This document shows positions 48,701 to 57,409 of a DNA stretch of 64,000 nucleotides, in pieces (positions within the stretch are counted from its first letter, which is position 1; each line of letters starts with the position of its first letter). The DNA is from Microthrixaceae bacterium (GTDB taxonomy: Bacteria; Actinomycetota; Acidimicrobiia; Acidimicrobiales; DATDAH01). The notes under the pieces are model-generated. The model searched no databases. It worked only from the letters and a program-made list of their open reading frames with translations, and was not told the origin of the DNA. Where the stretch lies: the NCBI GenBank assembly GCA_020637195.1, contig JACJWK010000011.1, forward strand, positions 57,710 through 121,709, in the 5' to 3' direction. The translations under genes were made by a program, and so were the position numbers.

Positions 48701-49567
48701 ATGAAGTTCGGGATCGCCTTCGCCAACATCGTCACGTTCACCCAACACGAGGGGCTGGTGACGCTGGCCCAGAGCGCCGAGGCCGCCGGCTTCGAGTCGC
48801 TGTGGACGATCGAGCACGTGATCTATCCCGAGGGCTACGAGTCGCAGTACCCGTACGACCCGAGCGGCAAGATGATGGCCGACGCCTCGACGCCGATGCC
48901 CGACCCCCTCATCTGGCTGGCGTTCGTCGCCGCGGCCACCACCGAGCTGCGCCTGGGCACCGGCATCTTGATCCTCCCGCAGCGCAACCCGGTGATCCTC
49001 GCGAAGGAGCTCGCCACGCTCGACTCGCTGTCGGGTGGCCGCGTCGAGCTGGGCATCGGGGTGGGCTGGCTCAAGGAGGAGTTCGACGCGCTGGGCGTCT
49101 CGTGGCCCCGCCGCGGCGCCCGCACCGACGAGTACATCGAGGCCATGCGCGCGCTGTGGGACGGCGACCACGCGTCCTACCACGGCGAGTTCGTCGACTT
49201 CACCGACGTGAGCAGCAACCCCAAGCCCGCCCGGGGCCGCGTCCCCGTCCACATCGGCGGGCACAGCCGGGCCGCGGCCGAGCGGGCGGGGCGGCTGGGC
49301 GACGGCTTCTTCCCGGGCAAGGGCGACATCACCGAGCTGGTCGACATCGTGCGCCAGACCGCGGCCGACCACGGGCGCGACCCGGCGTCGATCGAGATCA
49401 CGTACGGCGACGCCGAGCTGATGTCGGTGCCCGGTCCCGAAAAGGTCGAGGAGCTCGCCGCGATCGGCGTCGACCGGGTCATCGTGCCGTCGTTCATCTT
49501 CCTGGGGAACCCGGCCGAGGACCTGGCCGCGTTCGGTGAGAAGATGATCGCACCCGTCAACGGCTGA
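48701..49567 (+). CDS. Luciferase-like F420-dependent oxidoreductase
   Basis: A 288-residue LLM-class TIM-barrel protein: MKFGIAFANIVTFTQHEGLV, AAGFESLWTIEHVIYPEGYE, TELRLGTGILILPQRNPVIL, LDSLSGGRVELGIGVGWLKE and EFDALGVSWPRRGARTDEYI are all family signatures, and PVHIGGHSRAAAERAGRLGD is the cofactor phosphate region. In actinobacteria such proteins use F420. The substrate is unknown. ATG fixed by a leaderless-type promoter. Confidence 0.92.
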   Translation: MKFGIAFANIVTFTQHEGLVTLAQSAEAAGFESLWTIEHVIYPEGYESQYPYDPSGKMMADASTPMPDPLIWLAFVAAATTELRLGTGILILPQRNPVILAKELATLDSLSGGRVELGIGVGWLKEEFDALGVSWPRRGARTDEYIEAMRALWDGDHASYHGEFVDFTDVSSNPKPARGRVPVHIGGHSRAAAERAGRLGDGFFPGKGDITELVDIVRQTAADHGRDPASIEITYGDAELMSVPGPEKVEELAAIGVDRVIVPSFIFLGNPAEDLAAFGEKMIAPVNG

Positions 49568-49626
49568 GGTTCCCGGCGGGACCTTGGTCCATGGGCGCGG
49601 CGGCGCCCGAGGAGGACAATCGAGCC

Positions 49627-50442
49627 ATGGCCACCACCGTCACCGCGGCACGGACCGGCACCTTCGCCTGGGAGGGCCGACGCCTCGCCTTCGAGGAGCA
49701 CGGCGAGGGCGATCGGGTCCTGCTGTACCTCCACGGGATCCTGATGGACTCGGAGATGAACCGGGGCCTCGCCACCGCGCTCGCCGAGCGGGGCCACCGG
49801 GTCGTGCTCCTCGACCTGCTCGGCCACGGCCGGAGCGACAAGCCCACCCACGCCAGCGAGTACCGGATGGACACCTACGCGCTCCAGGTCGCGGCGTGCC
49901 TCGACCACCTCGGGATCGAGGAGGCGGTGATCGGCGGCGTGTCCCTGGGGGCGAACGTCAGCCTCCAGGTGGCGGTGCGGGCACCCTCGCGGGTGACGGC
50001 GCTGGTCCTCGAGATGCCGGTGCTCGAGTGGGCGGTGCCCGCGGCGGCGATGCTCTTCACGCCCCTGGTGCTGGGCCTGCACTACGCCCGGCCGGTCTTC
50101 CGGGCCGTCGCGGCGGCGGCCGCCCGCTTCCCCACCACCCCGATCGCCGCGCTCAACAGCGCGGTGCGGGGCTTCTCGGTGCCGCCCGACTCGATGGCCT
50201 CGGTGCTGCACGGGGTCCTCGTCGGACCGGTGGCCCCGTCCACCGACGAGCGGGGCCAGATCAAGGCGCCGGCGCTCGTCATCGCCCACAAGCGCGACCT
50301 GATCCATCCGTTCAGCGACGCCGAGAACCTGGCCGAGCAGCTCCCCGACGCCGAGCTGCTGCCGGCCCGCAACGCCGCCGAGCTGCGCCTGTTCCCCGAG
50401 CGCCTCACCGACGAGATCGCCACCTTCCTCGACCGCGTCTGA
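49627..50442 (+). CDS. Alpha/beta hydrolase-fold protein lacking an obvious catalytic histidine
   Basis: A 271-residue alpha/beta hydrolase-fold protein. Oxyanion strand VLLYLHGILMDSEMNRGLA, VVLLDLLGHGRSDKPTHASE and the elbow VIGGVSLGANVSLQVAVRAP (GxSxG) are present, and an acid is available in VIAHKRDLIHPFSDAENLAE. The position that normally carries the catalytic His (GHxxHLExPE) reads ARNAAELRLFPERLTDEIAT, so the triad looks incomplete unless another His serves. ATG 49627 has GACAAT, one base off TAnnnT, 6 nt upstream; ATG 49591 is an alternative start. Confidence 0.82.
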   Translation: MATTVTAARTGTFAWEGRRLAFEEHGEGDRVLLYLHGILMDSEMNRGLATALAERGHRVVLLDLLGHGRSDKPTHASEYRMDTYALQVAACLDHLGIEEAVIGGVSLGANVSLQVAVRAPSRVTALVLEMPVLEWAVPAAAMLFTPLVLGLHYARPVFRAVAAAAARFPTTPIAALNSAVRGFSVPPDSMASVLHGVLVGPVAPSTDERGQIKAPALVIAHKRDLIHPFSDAENLAEQLPDAELLPARNAAELRLFPERLTDEIATFLDRV

Positions 50443-50561
50443 CCGGCCCCCGGGGCGTGGAGGCCGGCCCCGCGCGCTTCGCGCCGTCTCCGCACGGGGG
50501 CACGCGCCCCGCGCCGCCGCGCCGTCAGCCCGCACCCGGGACGAGCGGGGGCCCGGGCCGG

Positions 50562-51602
50562 TCAGGGTGCGGGCGGGTCGAGCGCCTCCGGGGACACGTA
50601 GAGCGTGATCCCGAAGCGGCCCCGGTCGACCCGGTCGTGGACCCAGCCGCCGCGGATGCGGGCCTTGCAGGTCGCCCGCCCCGAGTGGCCGATGGCGGCC
50701 ACCACGGCGGGCCGGAGGCGCTCGGCGTCGGCCCCGACCACCCGGCCGACCTGCTGGCCGTGCACGAGCACGCCGAGTGGGTGGGGGTCGTGGGCGTCGG
50801 CGGGGATGGGCACGAGCTCGGCGGTGACGGCCACGTCCACGCCGTGCGGCCGGACGCCCCCGGCCAGCTCGCGCAGCTCGCGCTGATGACGGGACTCGCC
50901 GACCACCGGGACGGCCGGGCCCGGGGCCAGCGTGGTGGCGGCATGGGGGCGGGGCGGCGTGGGGGCGGCCAGGTGGTCGTCCACCGGCAGGTGCAGCTGC
51001 TCGACGCGGGGCGGCCGCTCGACCCGCGGGTGGCGGGCCAGGTCGAGGACCCAGTCGGGCGTCGGGGGCAGCGCCGCGGCGTCGACCGGCGGCGCCGGCA
51101 CCCACCCGTAGTGCCCGCCGGCGGGGTGGGGAGTGGGCGGAAGCGGCACCAGGCCGCCGGCGTCGGCCGCGACGACGATCCCCGGGGCGACGGGCCCGCT
51201 GGGCACCCGCGGGCCGTCGTGGCGGTACCAGCACAGGCGCTCGCGCCCGGCCCGGCGCACCTCGACGGTCTCGGGCAGCGGGCCGAGCTCCCGCTCGAGG
51301 TGGGCCAGGGCGCCGTCGCCGCCGCCCCGCTCGTCGACCACCACGACGAGGACCCCCGAGAGCATCCCGGTGACGACGCCGGCGCCGGCGCCCGGGTGAC
51401 GTCGCCACCAGCGTCGCAGCTCGTCGGGGGTGGCGCGGTGGTGCCCGGCGGCTTCCACCGCTTCGGCGCCGACGAGCGCCTCGGGGCCGCCGCCGTCGTC
51501 CCCGACCCGGACGGGCAGCACCGACCAGCCGCGGGCGGCCGCGGCCAGCGCCGCGTCGAGCGGCGTCGCCTCGGGGGACGAGGGGTCGGCGGCGGCGTCC
51601 AC
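50562..51602 (-). CDS. PrimPol-like (bifunctional primase/polymerase N-terminal) domain fused to a HIRAN-like domain
   Basis: A 346-residue protein. The N-terminal part resembles the prim-pol domain of phage/plasmid replication primases: DAALAAAARGWSVLPV, HPGAGAGVVTGMLSGVLVVV, then DERGGGDGALAHLERELGPL and PETVEVRRAGRERLCWYR. The usual metal-binding DxD (VDVDPRxGG) is reduced to VDERGGG and the later GGRHLYF His is replaced by RERLCWY, so polymerase activity is doubtful. After a Pro-rich linker, VVGESRHQRELRELAGG, LVPIPADAHDPHPLGVLVHG, QQVGRVVGADAERLRPAVVA and CKARIRGGW match HIRAN-like domains that bind DNA ends. GTG 51602 is chosen; TTG 51614 is an alternative. Role unknown. Confidence 0.7.
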   Translation of the reverse strand: MDAAADPSSPEATPLDAALAAAARGWSVLPVRVGDDGGGPEALVGAEAVEAAGHHRATPDELRRWWRRHPGAGAGVVTGMLSGVLVVVVDERGGGDGALAHLERELGPLPETVEVRRAGRERLCWYRHDGPRVPSGPVAPGIVVAADAGGLVPLPPTPHPAGGHYGWVPAPPVDAAALPPTPDWVLDLARHPRVERPPRVEQLHLPVDDHLAAPTPPRPHAATTLAPGPAVPVVGESRHQRELRELAGGVRPHGVDVAVTAELVPIPADAHDPHPLGVLVHGQQVGRVVGADAERLRPAVVAAIGHSGRATCKARIRGGWVHDRVDRGRFGITLYVSPEALDPPAP

Positions 51603-51643
51603 GGCGCCAGTCAAGCCCAGACGGCGCCCCGGCGCGCCGGGCG

Positions 51644-51649
51644 TAGGAT
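51644..51649 (+). promoter_or_regulatory. Leaderless-type -10 (TAGGAT)
   Basis: TAGGAT ends 6 nt before GTG 51656. Confidence 0.5.
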
Positions 51650-51655
51650 CGGGCC

Positions 51656-52879
51656 GTGATCGGCCCCGAGTCGTACCCCGATCGCACGTCGCTGGAGGCG
51701 GCCTTCGCCGCCCACGTCGACCCGGGCAAGGTCGACATCTGGCGGATGGGCGACCTCCAGCTCGCGATGGGCGACCGAGCGGGGGCGCGCTTTCAGGACG
51801 CCTACTCCGGACGCTGGTTCTACAACTGCCACTGCAACGGCGGCGTGTTCAACCTGGGCCACCGCAACCCGCGGGTCGTCGCCGCGGTCCGCGCCGCCCT
51901 CGACCACGCCGACATCGGCAACCACCACCTCGTCAGCCCCTACCGCGCCGCGGCCGCCGAGCGGCTCGCCGCCACCACCGACGGCGCGCTCCCCGGCGTC
52001 GTGTTCTCGGTGGGCGGAGGCGAGGCGGTGGACCTCGCCCTGAAGCTCGCCCGTGCCCACACCGGGCGCACCACCATCGTGTCGGTCGAGGGCGCCTACC
52101 ACGGCCACACCGGCCTGGCCCTGGCTGCGGGCAGCGGCAGCGAGCGGGCGCTGTTCCACAACGAGCTGCCCGGCTTCGTGCGGGTGCCGTACAACGACCT
52201 CGACGCGCTCGAGGCCGCGGTCGACGAGCGCACCGCCGCCGTGATCCTCGAGTCGATCCCGGCCACCGCCGGGTTCCCGATGCCCGCGCCGGGCTACCTG
52301 GCCGGCGTGCGGGCCGCCTGCGACGGAGCCGGGGCCCTGCTCGTGCTCGACGAGGTCCAGACCGGCCTCGGCCGCACCGGCACCACCTGGTACTTCCAGC
52401 AGGAGGACGTCACGCCCGACCTGCTCGTCGCCGGCAAGGGCCTCTCGGGCGGGGTGTACCCCATCGCCGCGACGCTGATGACCGCCGACCTGCACCGGTT
52501 CTTCGGCGACCACCCCTTCTCCCACGTCTCGACCTACGGGGGCGCAGACCTGGGCTGCGTCGCCGCGGCCGAGGTGTGCGACATCATCGGCGAGCCCGGC
52601 TTCGCCGAGCGGGTGCAGGCCGTGGGCCGGCGGCTCGAGACGGCGTTCGCGGACCTGGCGTTCACCGTCCGGCGGCGGGGCATGCTCCTGGCCCTCGTGT
52701 TCGACGAGGAGCACGGGGGCATGACCGCGATGAAGGCGCTGTTCGACCGCGGCGTCTACGCGTTCTTCGCGTCGTTCGACCCGCGCGTGCTCCAGTTCAA
52801 GCCCGCGCTCGTGGCCACCGACGACGACGTCGAGGCGATCGTCGCCACCGTGCGCGACGCCTTTCCCCCGCTGCGCTGA
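51656..52879 (+). CDS. Class-III PLP-dependent aminotransferase
   Basis: A 407-residue fold-type I aminotransferase of the acetylornithine/ornithine/GABA group. Substrate and PLP contacts are visible: FNLGHRNPRVVAAVRAAL, VVFSVGGGEAVDLALKLARA, SVEGAYHGHTGLALAAGSGS, LLVLDEVQTGLGRTGTTWYF (PLP-N1 Asp), and the Schiff-base lysine in LLVAGKGLSGGVYPIAATLM. VSTYGGADLGCVAAAEV follows. The exact amino donor is not clear; no arginine genes are adjacent. GTG fixed by the -10 box 6 nt upstream. Confidence 0.9.
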   Translation: MIGPESYPDRTSLEAAFAAHVDPGKVDIWRMGDLQLAMGDRAGARFQDAYSGRWFYNCHCNGGVFNLGHRNPRVVAAVRAALDHADIGNHHLVSPYRAAAAERLAATTDGALPGVVFSVGGGEAVDLALKLARAHTGRTTIVSVEGAYHGHTGLALAAGSGSERALFHNELPGFVRVPYNDLDALEAAVDERTAAVILESIPATAGFPMPAPGYLAGVRAACDGAGALLVLDEVQTGLGRTGTTWYFQQEDVTPDLLVAGKGLSGGVYPIAATLMTADLHRFFGDHPFSHVSTYGGADLGCVAAAEVCDIIGEPGFAERVQAVGRRLETAFADLAFTVRRRGMLLALVFDEEHGGMTAMKALFDRGVYAFFASFDPRVLQFKPALVATDDDVEAIVATVRDAFPPLR

Positions 52880-52945
52880 TCCCGGCCGCGCCGATCCCCG
52901 AAGCACCGGATCCCGCCGCCCTATCTTTTGGCGCTGCGAGTGTCA

Positions 52946-52951
52946 TAAGAT
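52946..52951 (+). promoter_or_regulatory. Leaderless-type -10 (TAAGAT)
   Basis: TAAGAT ends 6 nt before ATG 52958 of the sulfatase gene. The surrounding CATAAGATCC is unusually AT-rich for the window. Confidence 0.5.
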
Positions 52952-52957
52952 CCACCC

Positions 52958-55246
52958 ATGGCGCGCTTCCAGCCGAAGGAGCCCTTCGACGGGGTCATCG
53001 AACGCACCCAGGCGGAGTCCACCCCGTGGTGGCCCACCCCGCCCCACCCCGGCGACGACGCCCCCAACGTCGTGGTCATCCTCATCGACGACCTCGGCTA
53101 CAGCCACTTCGGCTGCTACGGGTCCGACATCGACACGCCGAACATCGACCGGCTCGCGGCCGGCGGCCTCCAGTACACGAACTTCCACGTCACCCCGGTG
53201 TGCTCCCCCACCCGCGCCGCGCTGCTCACCGGGCGCAACCACCACGAGGTGGGCATGCGCTCGATCTCCAACTTCTCCACCGGCTACCCCCACATGCGGG
53301 GCCACATCACCAACCACGCCACGACCATGGCCGAGGTGCTCCGCGACGAGGGCTACACCACCTTCGCGGTCGGCAAGTGGCACCTGTGCGCCATGGAGAA
53401 CGCGTCGGCCGCCGGCCCCTACGACCAGTGGCCGTGCCAGCGGGGCTTCGACCGGTTCTACGGCTTCCTCGAGGGCGAGACCGACCAGTTCCACCCCGAG
53501 CTCGTCTACGACAACCACGCGGTCGACCCCCCGGCCACCCCCGAGGAGGGCTACCACCTCAGCGAGGACCTGGTCGACCACGCCGTGGGCTTCATCCACG
53601 ACACCACCTCGATCCGCCCCGACCGGCCCTTCTTCTTGTACCTGGCCTTCGGCGCCACCCACGCCCCCCACCAGGCGCCGGCCGAGTACCTCGAGAAGTA
53701 CCGGGGCCGCTACGACGAGGGCTGGGACGTCGCCCGCGAGCGGTGGTTCGCCCACCAGGTCGAGCAGGGCCTCGTCCCCGAGGGCACCGAGCTGGCGCCC
53801 CGCAACCCGGGCGTCGACGCCTGGGACGACCTCCCCGACGTGCAGAAGCGCCTGGCGGCCCGCCTCCAGGAGGCCTACGCCGCCTTCCTCGACCACACCG
53901 ACGCCCAGATCGGTCGGGTGGTCGAGGCCCTCGAGCGACTCGGCCGGCTCGACGACACGGTGATCGTCCTGCTCTCCGACAACGGCGCCAGCCAGGAGGG
54001 CGGCCCGTTCGGGGTGATGCACGAGATGAAGTTCTTCAACTTCCTCATCGAGACCCCCGAGGAGGCCATCGAGCGGGTCGACGACATCGGCGGCCCCAAC
54101 AGCCACGCGAACTACCCGTGGGGGTGGGCGCAGGCGGGCAACACGCCGTTCAAGTGGTACAAGCAGAACACCCACGAGGGCGGCGTCCACGTGCCCTTCA
54201 TCGTGCACTGGCCGGCCGGCATCGCCGACGCCGGCGGTCGGCGCGACCAGTTCCACTGGGTCAACGACGTGGCCCCCACGATCTACGACCTCCTCGGCAT
54301 CGAACCCCCCGACGTGTACCGGGGCTACGAGCAGCTGCCCGTCACCGGCACGTCGATGCGCTACACCTTCGACGACGAGGCGGCCCCCTCCCGCAAGGGC
54401 GTGCAGTACTCCGAGATGATGGGGCACCGGGCCATCTACGCCGATGGCTGGAAGGCGGTCACCCGCCACACCCCGGGGGTCCCGTTCGACGACGACACCT
54501 GGGAGCTCTACCACTACGACGTCGACCGGTCGGAGTGCCACGACCTCGCCGCTGAGCACCCCGAGAAGCTGGCCGAGCTCGTGGCGCTCTGGTGGGACGA
54601 GGCCGAGGCGCACAACGTGTTGCCCCTCGACGACCGCACCATCGAGCTGTTCGGCGCCCGCTTCCGCGACCACTCGCCCCACCCGACCGATCGGCGCTAC
54701 ACCTACTACCCGCCGATGACCCCACTGCCGGCGCAGGTGGCCGCCGCCATCGGTGGGCGCAGCTGGGACCTGGACGCCACCATCGAGCGCCCCGACGGCG
54801 CCGGCGGGGTGCTGTACGCCTCGGGCACCGCGAACTCGGGGGTGTCGCTGTTCGTCCAGGACGACCGCCTGGTCTTCGACTACAACTGCTTCGGCGACCA
54901 CCAGATCGTCGAGTCCGACGTGCCGGTGCCCACCGGCCGCTCGGTCGTCGGCGTCCGCTTCCGGCGCTCGGGTGACACCGCGGTCGCCACCCTCGTCGTG
55001 GACGGCGCCGACGCCGGCTCGGTCGACGTCCCCTTCGCCATGCGCATCATGAGCAGCGTCGGACCGAGCGTGGGCTACGACCACGGCTCACCGGTGAGCC
55101 GGCGCTACGACGACGAGTTCGCGTTCTCCGGCACCCTCGAGCGGGTCGACATCTCGCTCGTGAAGCCCGGCGACGGGCCCGCGGCCCGGGCCCAGGACGC
55201 CGAGGACGCCGCCACCGACCAGCGCTCGACCATGGCCCGCCAGTGA
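52958..55246 (+). CDS. Arylsulfatase (formylglycine type I sulfatase)
   Basis: A 762-residue sulfatase without a signal peptide. The metal-binding start is VVVILIDDLGYSHFGCYGSD (D44, D45). The formylglycine site is VCSPTRAALLTGRNH (C82-S-P-T-R), a Cys-type site needing a formylglycine-generating enzyme, which is not seen in this window. FAVGKWHLCAME, FFLYLAFGATHAPHQAP and VIVLLSDNGASQEGGPFG complete the alkaline-phosphatase fold. The long C-terminal region (about 560-762) has a beta-sandwich-like half (YASGTANSGVSLFVQDDRLV). It should cleave a sulfate ester. The next gene starts within its stop codon (GTGA), and two further genes follow by coupled starts. Confidence 0.93.
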   Translation: MARFQPKEPFDGVIERTQAESTPWWPTPPHPGDDAPNVVVILIDDLGYSHFGCYGSDIDTPNIDRLAAGGLQYTNFHVTPVCSPTRAALLTGRNHHEVGMRSISNFSTGYPHMRGHITNHATTMAEVLRDEGYTTFAVGKWHLCAMENASAAGPYDQWPCQRGFDRFYGFLEGETDQFHPELVYDNHAVDPPATPEEGYHLSEDLVDHAVGFIHDTTSIRPDRPFFLYLAFGATHAPHQAPAEYLEKYRGRYDEGWDVARERWFAHQVEQGLVPEGTELAPRNPGVDAWDDLPDVQKRLAARLQEAYAAFLDHTDAQIGRVVEALERLGRLDDTVIVLLSDNGASQEGGPFGVMHEMKFFNFLIETPEEAIERVDDIGGPNSHANYPWGWAQAGNTPFKWYKQNTHEGGVHVPFIVHWPAGIADAGGRRDQFHWVNDVAPTIYDLLGIEPPDVYRGYEQLPVTGTSMRYTFDDEAAPSRKGVQYSEMMGHRAIYADGWKAVTRHTPGVPFDDDTWELYHYDVDRSECHDLAAEHPEKLAELVALWWDEAEAHNVLPLDDRTIELFGARFRDHSPHPTDRRYTYYPPMTPLPAQVAAAIGGRSWDLDATIERPDGAGGVLYASGTANSGVSLFVQDDRLVFDYNCFGDHQIVESDVPVPTGRSVVGVRFRRSGDTAVATLVVDGADAGSVDVPFAMRIMSSVGPSVGYDHGSPVSRRYDDEFAFSGTLERVDISLVKPGDGPAARAQDAEDAATDQRSTMARQ

Positions 55247-55944
55247 CCTCCGCCGACCCGTCCACCGACCCGCCGGCGCCGACCCGGGTCGGGTTCCACT
55301 TCGACATCATGTGCCCCTACGCCTACCAGACGTCGCTGTGGATGCGAGACGTGCGCGACCAGCTCGGCCTCGACGTCGACTGGCGCTTCTTCAGCCTCGA
55401 GGACATCAACCGCCAGGAGGGCAAGTTGCACCCGTGGGAGCGGGAGTGGTCCTACGGCTGGTCCATGATGCGCATCGGCGCGCTGCTCCGCCGCACCGAC
55501 ATGGACCTGCTCGACCGGTGGTACCTGGCCGCGGGCACGGCCCTGCACGTGGACGGCCGCAAGCCGCACCGGCCCGAGGTGGCCGAGGCGCTGCTCGCCG
55601 AGCTCGGCCTCGACCCCGCGCTCGTGCGGCAGGCCATCGACGACGAGACCACCCACGACGAGGTGATGGCCGACTACCGGTTCGTGACCGACCGCGGCGG
55701 CTGGGGCGTGCCCACCCTGGTCTTCGACGACGACCAGACCTTCTTCGGCCCGGTCCTGATCGACCCGCCCACCGGCGCCGCCGCCGTCCGCCTCTGGGAC
55801 CTGGTGCTCGGCTGGCGCGAGTTCCCCCACGTCTACGAGCTCCAGCGCCCGAAGCGCCCCGAGGACATCGCCGCGATCGCCACCGCGTTCCGCCCCTACC
55901 TCGAGGCCCGCGACTGGATCACCATCCAGAAGGAGACCCCCTGA
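55243..55944 (+). CDS. DsbA-family / 2-hydroxychromene-2-carboxylate isomerase-like protein
   Basis: A 233-residue thioredoxin-fold protein of the DsbA/HCCA-isomerase group: VGFHFDIMCPYAYQTSLWMR, DVDWRFFSLEDINRQEGKLH, AEALLAELGLDPALVRQAID, DRGGWGVPTLVFDDDQTFFG (the cis-Pro region GVPT) and LVLGWREFPHVYEL. Only one Cys is in the active loop (CPYAY instead of CxxC), so disulfide exchange of the DsbA kind is unlikely and a thiol-dependent isomerase (glutathione or mycothiol) fits better. GTG 55243 overlaps the sulfatase stop. Confidence 0.85.
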   Translation: MTSADPSTDPPAPTRVGFHFDIMCPYAYQTSLWMRDVRDQLGLDVDWRFFSLEDINRQEGKLHPWEREWSYGWSMMRIGALLRRTDMDLLDRWYLAAGTALHVDGRKPHRPEVAEALLAELGLDPALVRQAIDDETTHDEVMADYRFVTDRGGWGVPTLVFDDDQTFFGPVLIDPPTGAAAVRLWDLVLGWREFPHVYELQRPKRPEDIAAIATAFRPYLEARDWITIQKETP

Positions 55945-56765
55945 TGGCCACCATCGTCGACCGCGACCGCACCGTCCGCCTGCTGGGCGAGGAGTTCGCC
56001 GCCCTGGACGAGCTCTACTCGGGCCTCGCCGACGAGGACTGGGAGCGTCCCACCTGCCTGCCGGGCTGGACGGTGCGCGACCAGCTCACCCACCTGCTCG
56101 GCACGGAGGCGTCGCTGCTGGGCGAGGAGGCCCCCTCGGCCGACGTCTCCGGGTACGACCACCTGCGCAACCCCATCGCCGAGGTGAACGAGGTGTGGGT
56201 CGAGAGCTTCCGCGGCTCGGCCCCCGACGCGGTCCTGGCGCGGTGGCGCGACGTGACCGAGCGACGGCTCGAGGCCCTCGGCGCCCTGTCCCAGGAGGAC
56301 TTCGACGCCCCGTCGTGGACCCCGGCCGGGCCCGACGAGACCTACGGCCGCTTCATGCGGATCCGCCACTTCGACTGCTTCACCCACGAGCACGACGCCC
56401 GGGCCGCGGTGGGCGCCCCCGACCGCGACGACCCCGACCACGTGCGCTCCTGCCTCGACGAGGTGGCCACCGGCATCGGCTACATCGTCGGCCGGCGGGC
56501 GCGCCTGCCCGTCGGCGCCCGGATCCGGATCGACCTGACCGGGGCGGTCGACCAGACCTACCTCGTCGAGGTCCCCGAGCGGGCCCAGCTCGTCGACGAG
56601 CTCGACGGCGAGCCCACCGTGTCCCTCTCGATGCCGGTCATGCGCTGGCTGCGCCTCACCGCCGGCCGCGAGGACGCCACACCCCACCTCGGTGGCGAGA
56701 TCGCCCTCGGCGGCGACGAGGAGCTCGCCCGCCGGCTCGCCACGAACCTCGCCTTCACGATCTGA
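55944..56765 (+). CDS. Maleylpyruvate isomerase/MDMPI family (mycothiol-dependent, DinB-like) protein
   Basis: A 273-residue TIGR03083-type protein. The helical N-terminal bundle has LADEDWERPTCLPGWTVRDQ and LTHLLGTEASLLGEE with the first metal His, and RIRHFDCFTHEHDARAAVG with the HxxDxxxH region. The C-terminal part is an SCP-like MDMPI domain (RIDLTGAVDQTYLVEVPERA, LSMPVMRWLRLTAGREDATP). Such proteins use mycothiol, a typical actinobacterial thiol. ATG overlaps the previous stop as TGATG, forming a coupled chain sulfatase-DsbA-like-MDMPI. The substrate is unknown. Confidence 0.88.
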   Translation: MATIVDRDRTVRLLGEEFAALDELYSGLADEDWERPTCLPGWTVRDQLTHLLGTEASLLGEEAPSADVSGYDHLRNPIAEVNEVWVESFRGSAPDAVLARWRDVTERRLEALGALSQEDFDAPSWTPAGPDETYGRFMRIRHFDCFTHEHDARAAVGAPDRDDPDHVRSCLDEVATGIGYIVGRRARLPVGARIRIDLTGAVDQTYLVEVPERAQLVDELDGEPTVSLSMPVMRWLRLTAGREDATPHLGGEIALGGDEELARRLATNLAFTI

Positions 56766-56779
56766 GGCCCGAGGTCACC

Positions 56780-57409
56780 GTGCCCCCGTCGCCCGCCCGC
56801 GCCGCCACCGCCGCCGCCGCCGAGGAGCCGGCGATCGACGGCCGGCGGGCGCGACGCGACCGCAACCGCGACGCGGTGCTCGACGCGGTGATCGAGCTCT
56901 TCACCGAGGGCCACGTGGGCCTCGTCGCCGCCGACGTGGCCGAGCGCTCCGGCGTCTCCCTGCGCTCGGTCTACCGGTACTTCGACGACCTGGACGAGCT
57001 GGCCCGCGCCGCCATCGCCCGCCAGACCGAGCGGTTCGCGCCGCTGGCCGAGATCCCCGACCTGGGCGAGGGACCCCTCGACGACCGCATCGAGCGGATC
57101 GTGACCAGCCGGGTGGACATCCACGACGCGGTCGGGCCCACCCGCCGCGCCGCCATCCAGCGCTCGGCCACCAACCCGATCCTCGCCGAGCAGCTCGAGC
57201 GCACCCGCCGGCTCCTCGCCGAGCAGGTGGCGGCGCAGTTCGCGCCCGAGCTCGAGGCCCGGGACCGTCCGGCGCGTGCACGGCTCGGGGCCGCGCTCGA
57301 GCTGCTCCTCACCTTCGAGTCGGTGGACCAGCTCCGCCGGGTGCAGGGGCTCGGCGCCGCCGACACCCGCCGCGTGCTGGCCGAGAGCCTCACCCGCCTG
57401 CTGGCGTAG
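56780..57409 (+). CDS. TetR-family transcriptional regulator
   Basis: A 209-residue TetR-type regulator. The helix-turn-helix is RDAVLDAVIELFTEGHVGLV followed by AADVAERSGVSLRSVYRYF. The C-terminal domain (RIERIVTSRVDIHDAVGPTR, LLAEQVAAQFAPELEARDRP) fits family members annotated with a TetR_C-type ligand domain. It is 14 bp after the MDMPI-family gene, at the end of the sulfatase operon, and its 3' end overlaps the convergent sulfatase-DJ-1 gene by 20 bp. It may control the operon. No palindrome was recognised near 52950. Confidence 0.88.
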   Translation: MPPSPARAATAAAAEEPAIDGRRARRDRNRDAVLDAVIELFTEGHVGLVAADVAERSGVSLRSVYRYFDDLDELARAAIARQTERFAPLAEIPDLGEGPLDDRIERIVTSRVDIHDAVGPTRRAAIQRSATNPILAEQLERTRRLLAEQVAAQFAPELEARDRPARARLGAALELLLTFESVDQLRRVQGLGAADTRRVLAESLTRLLA

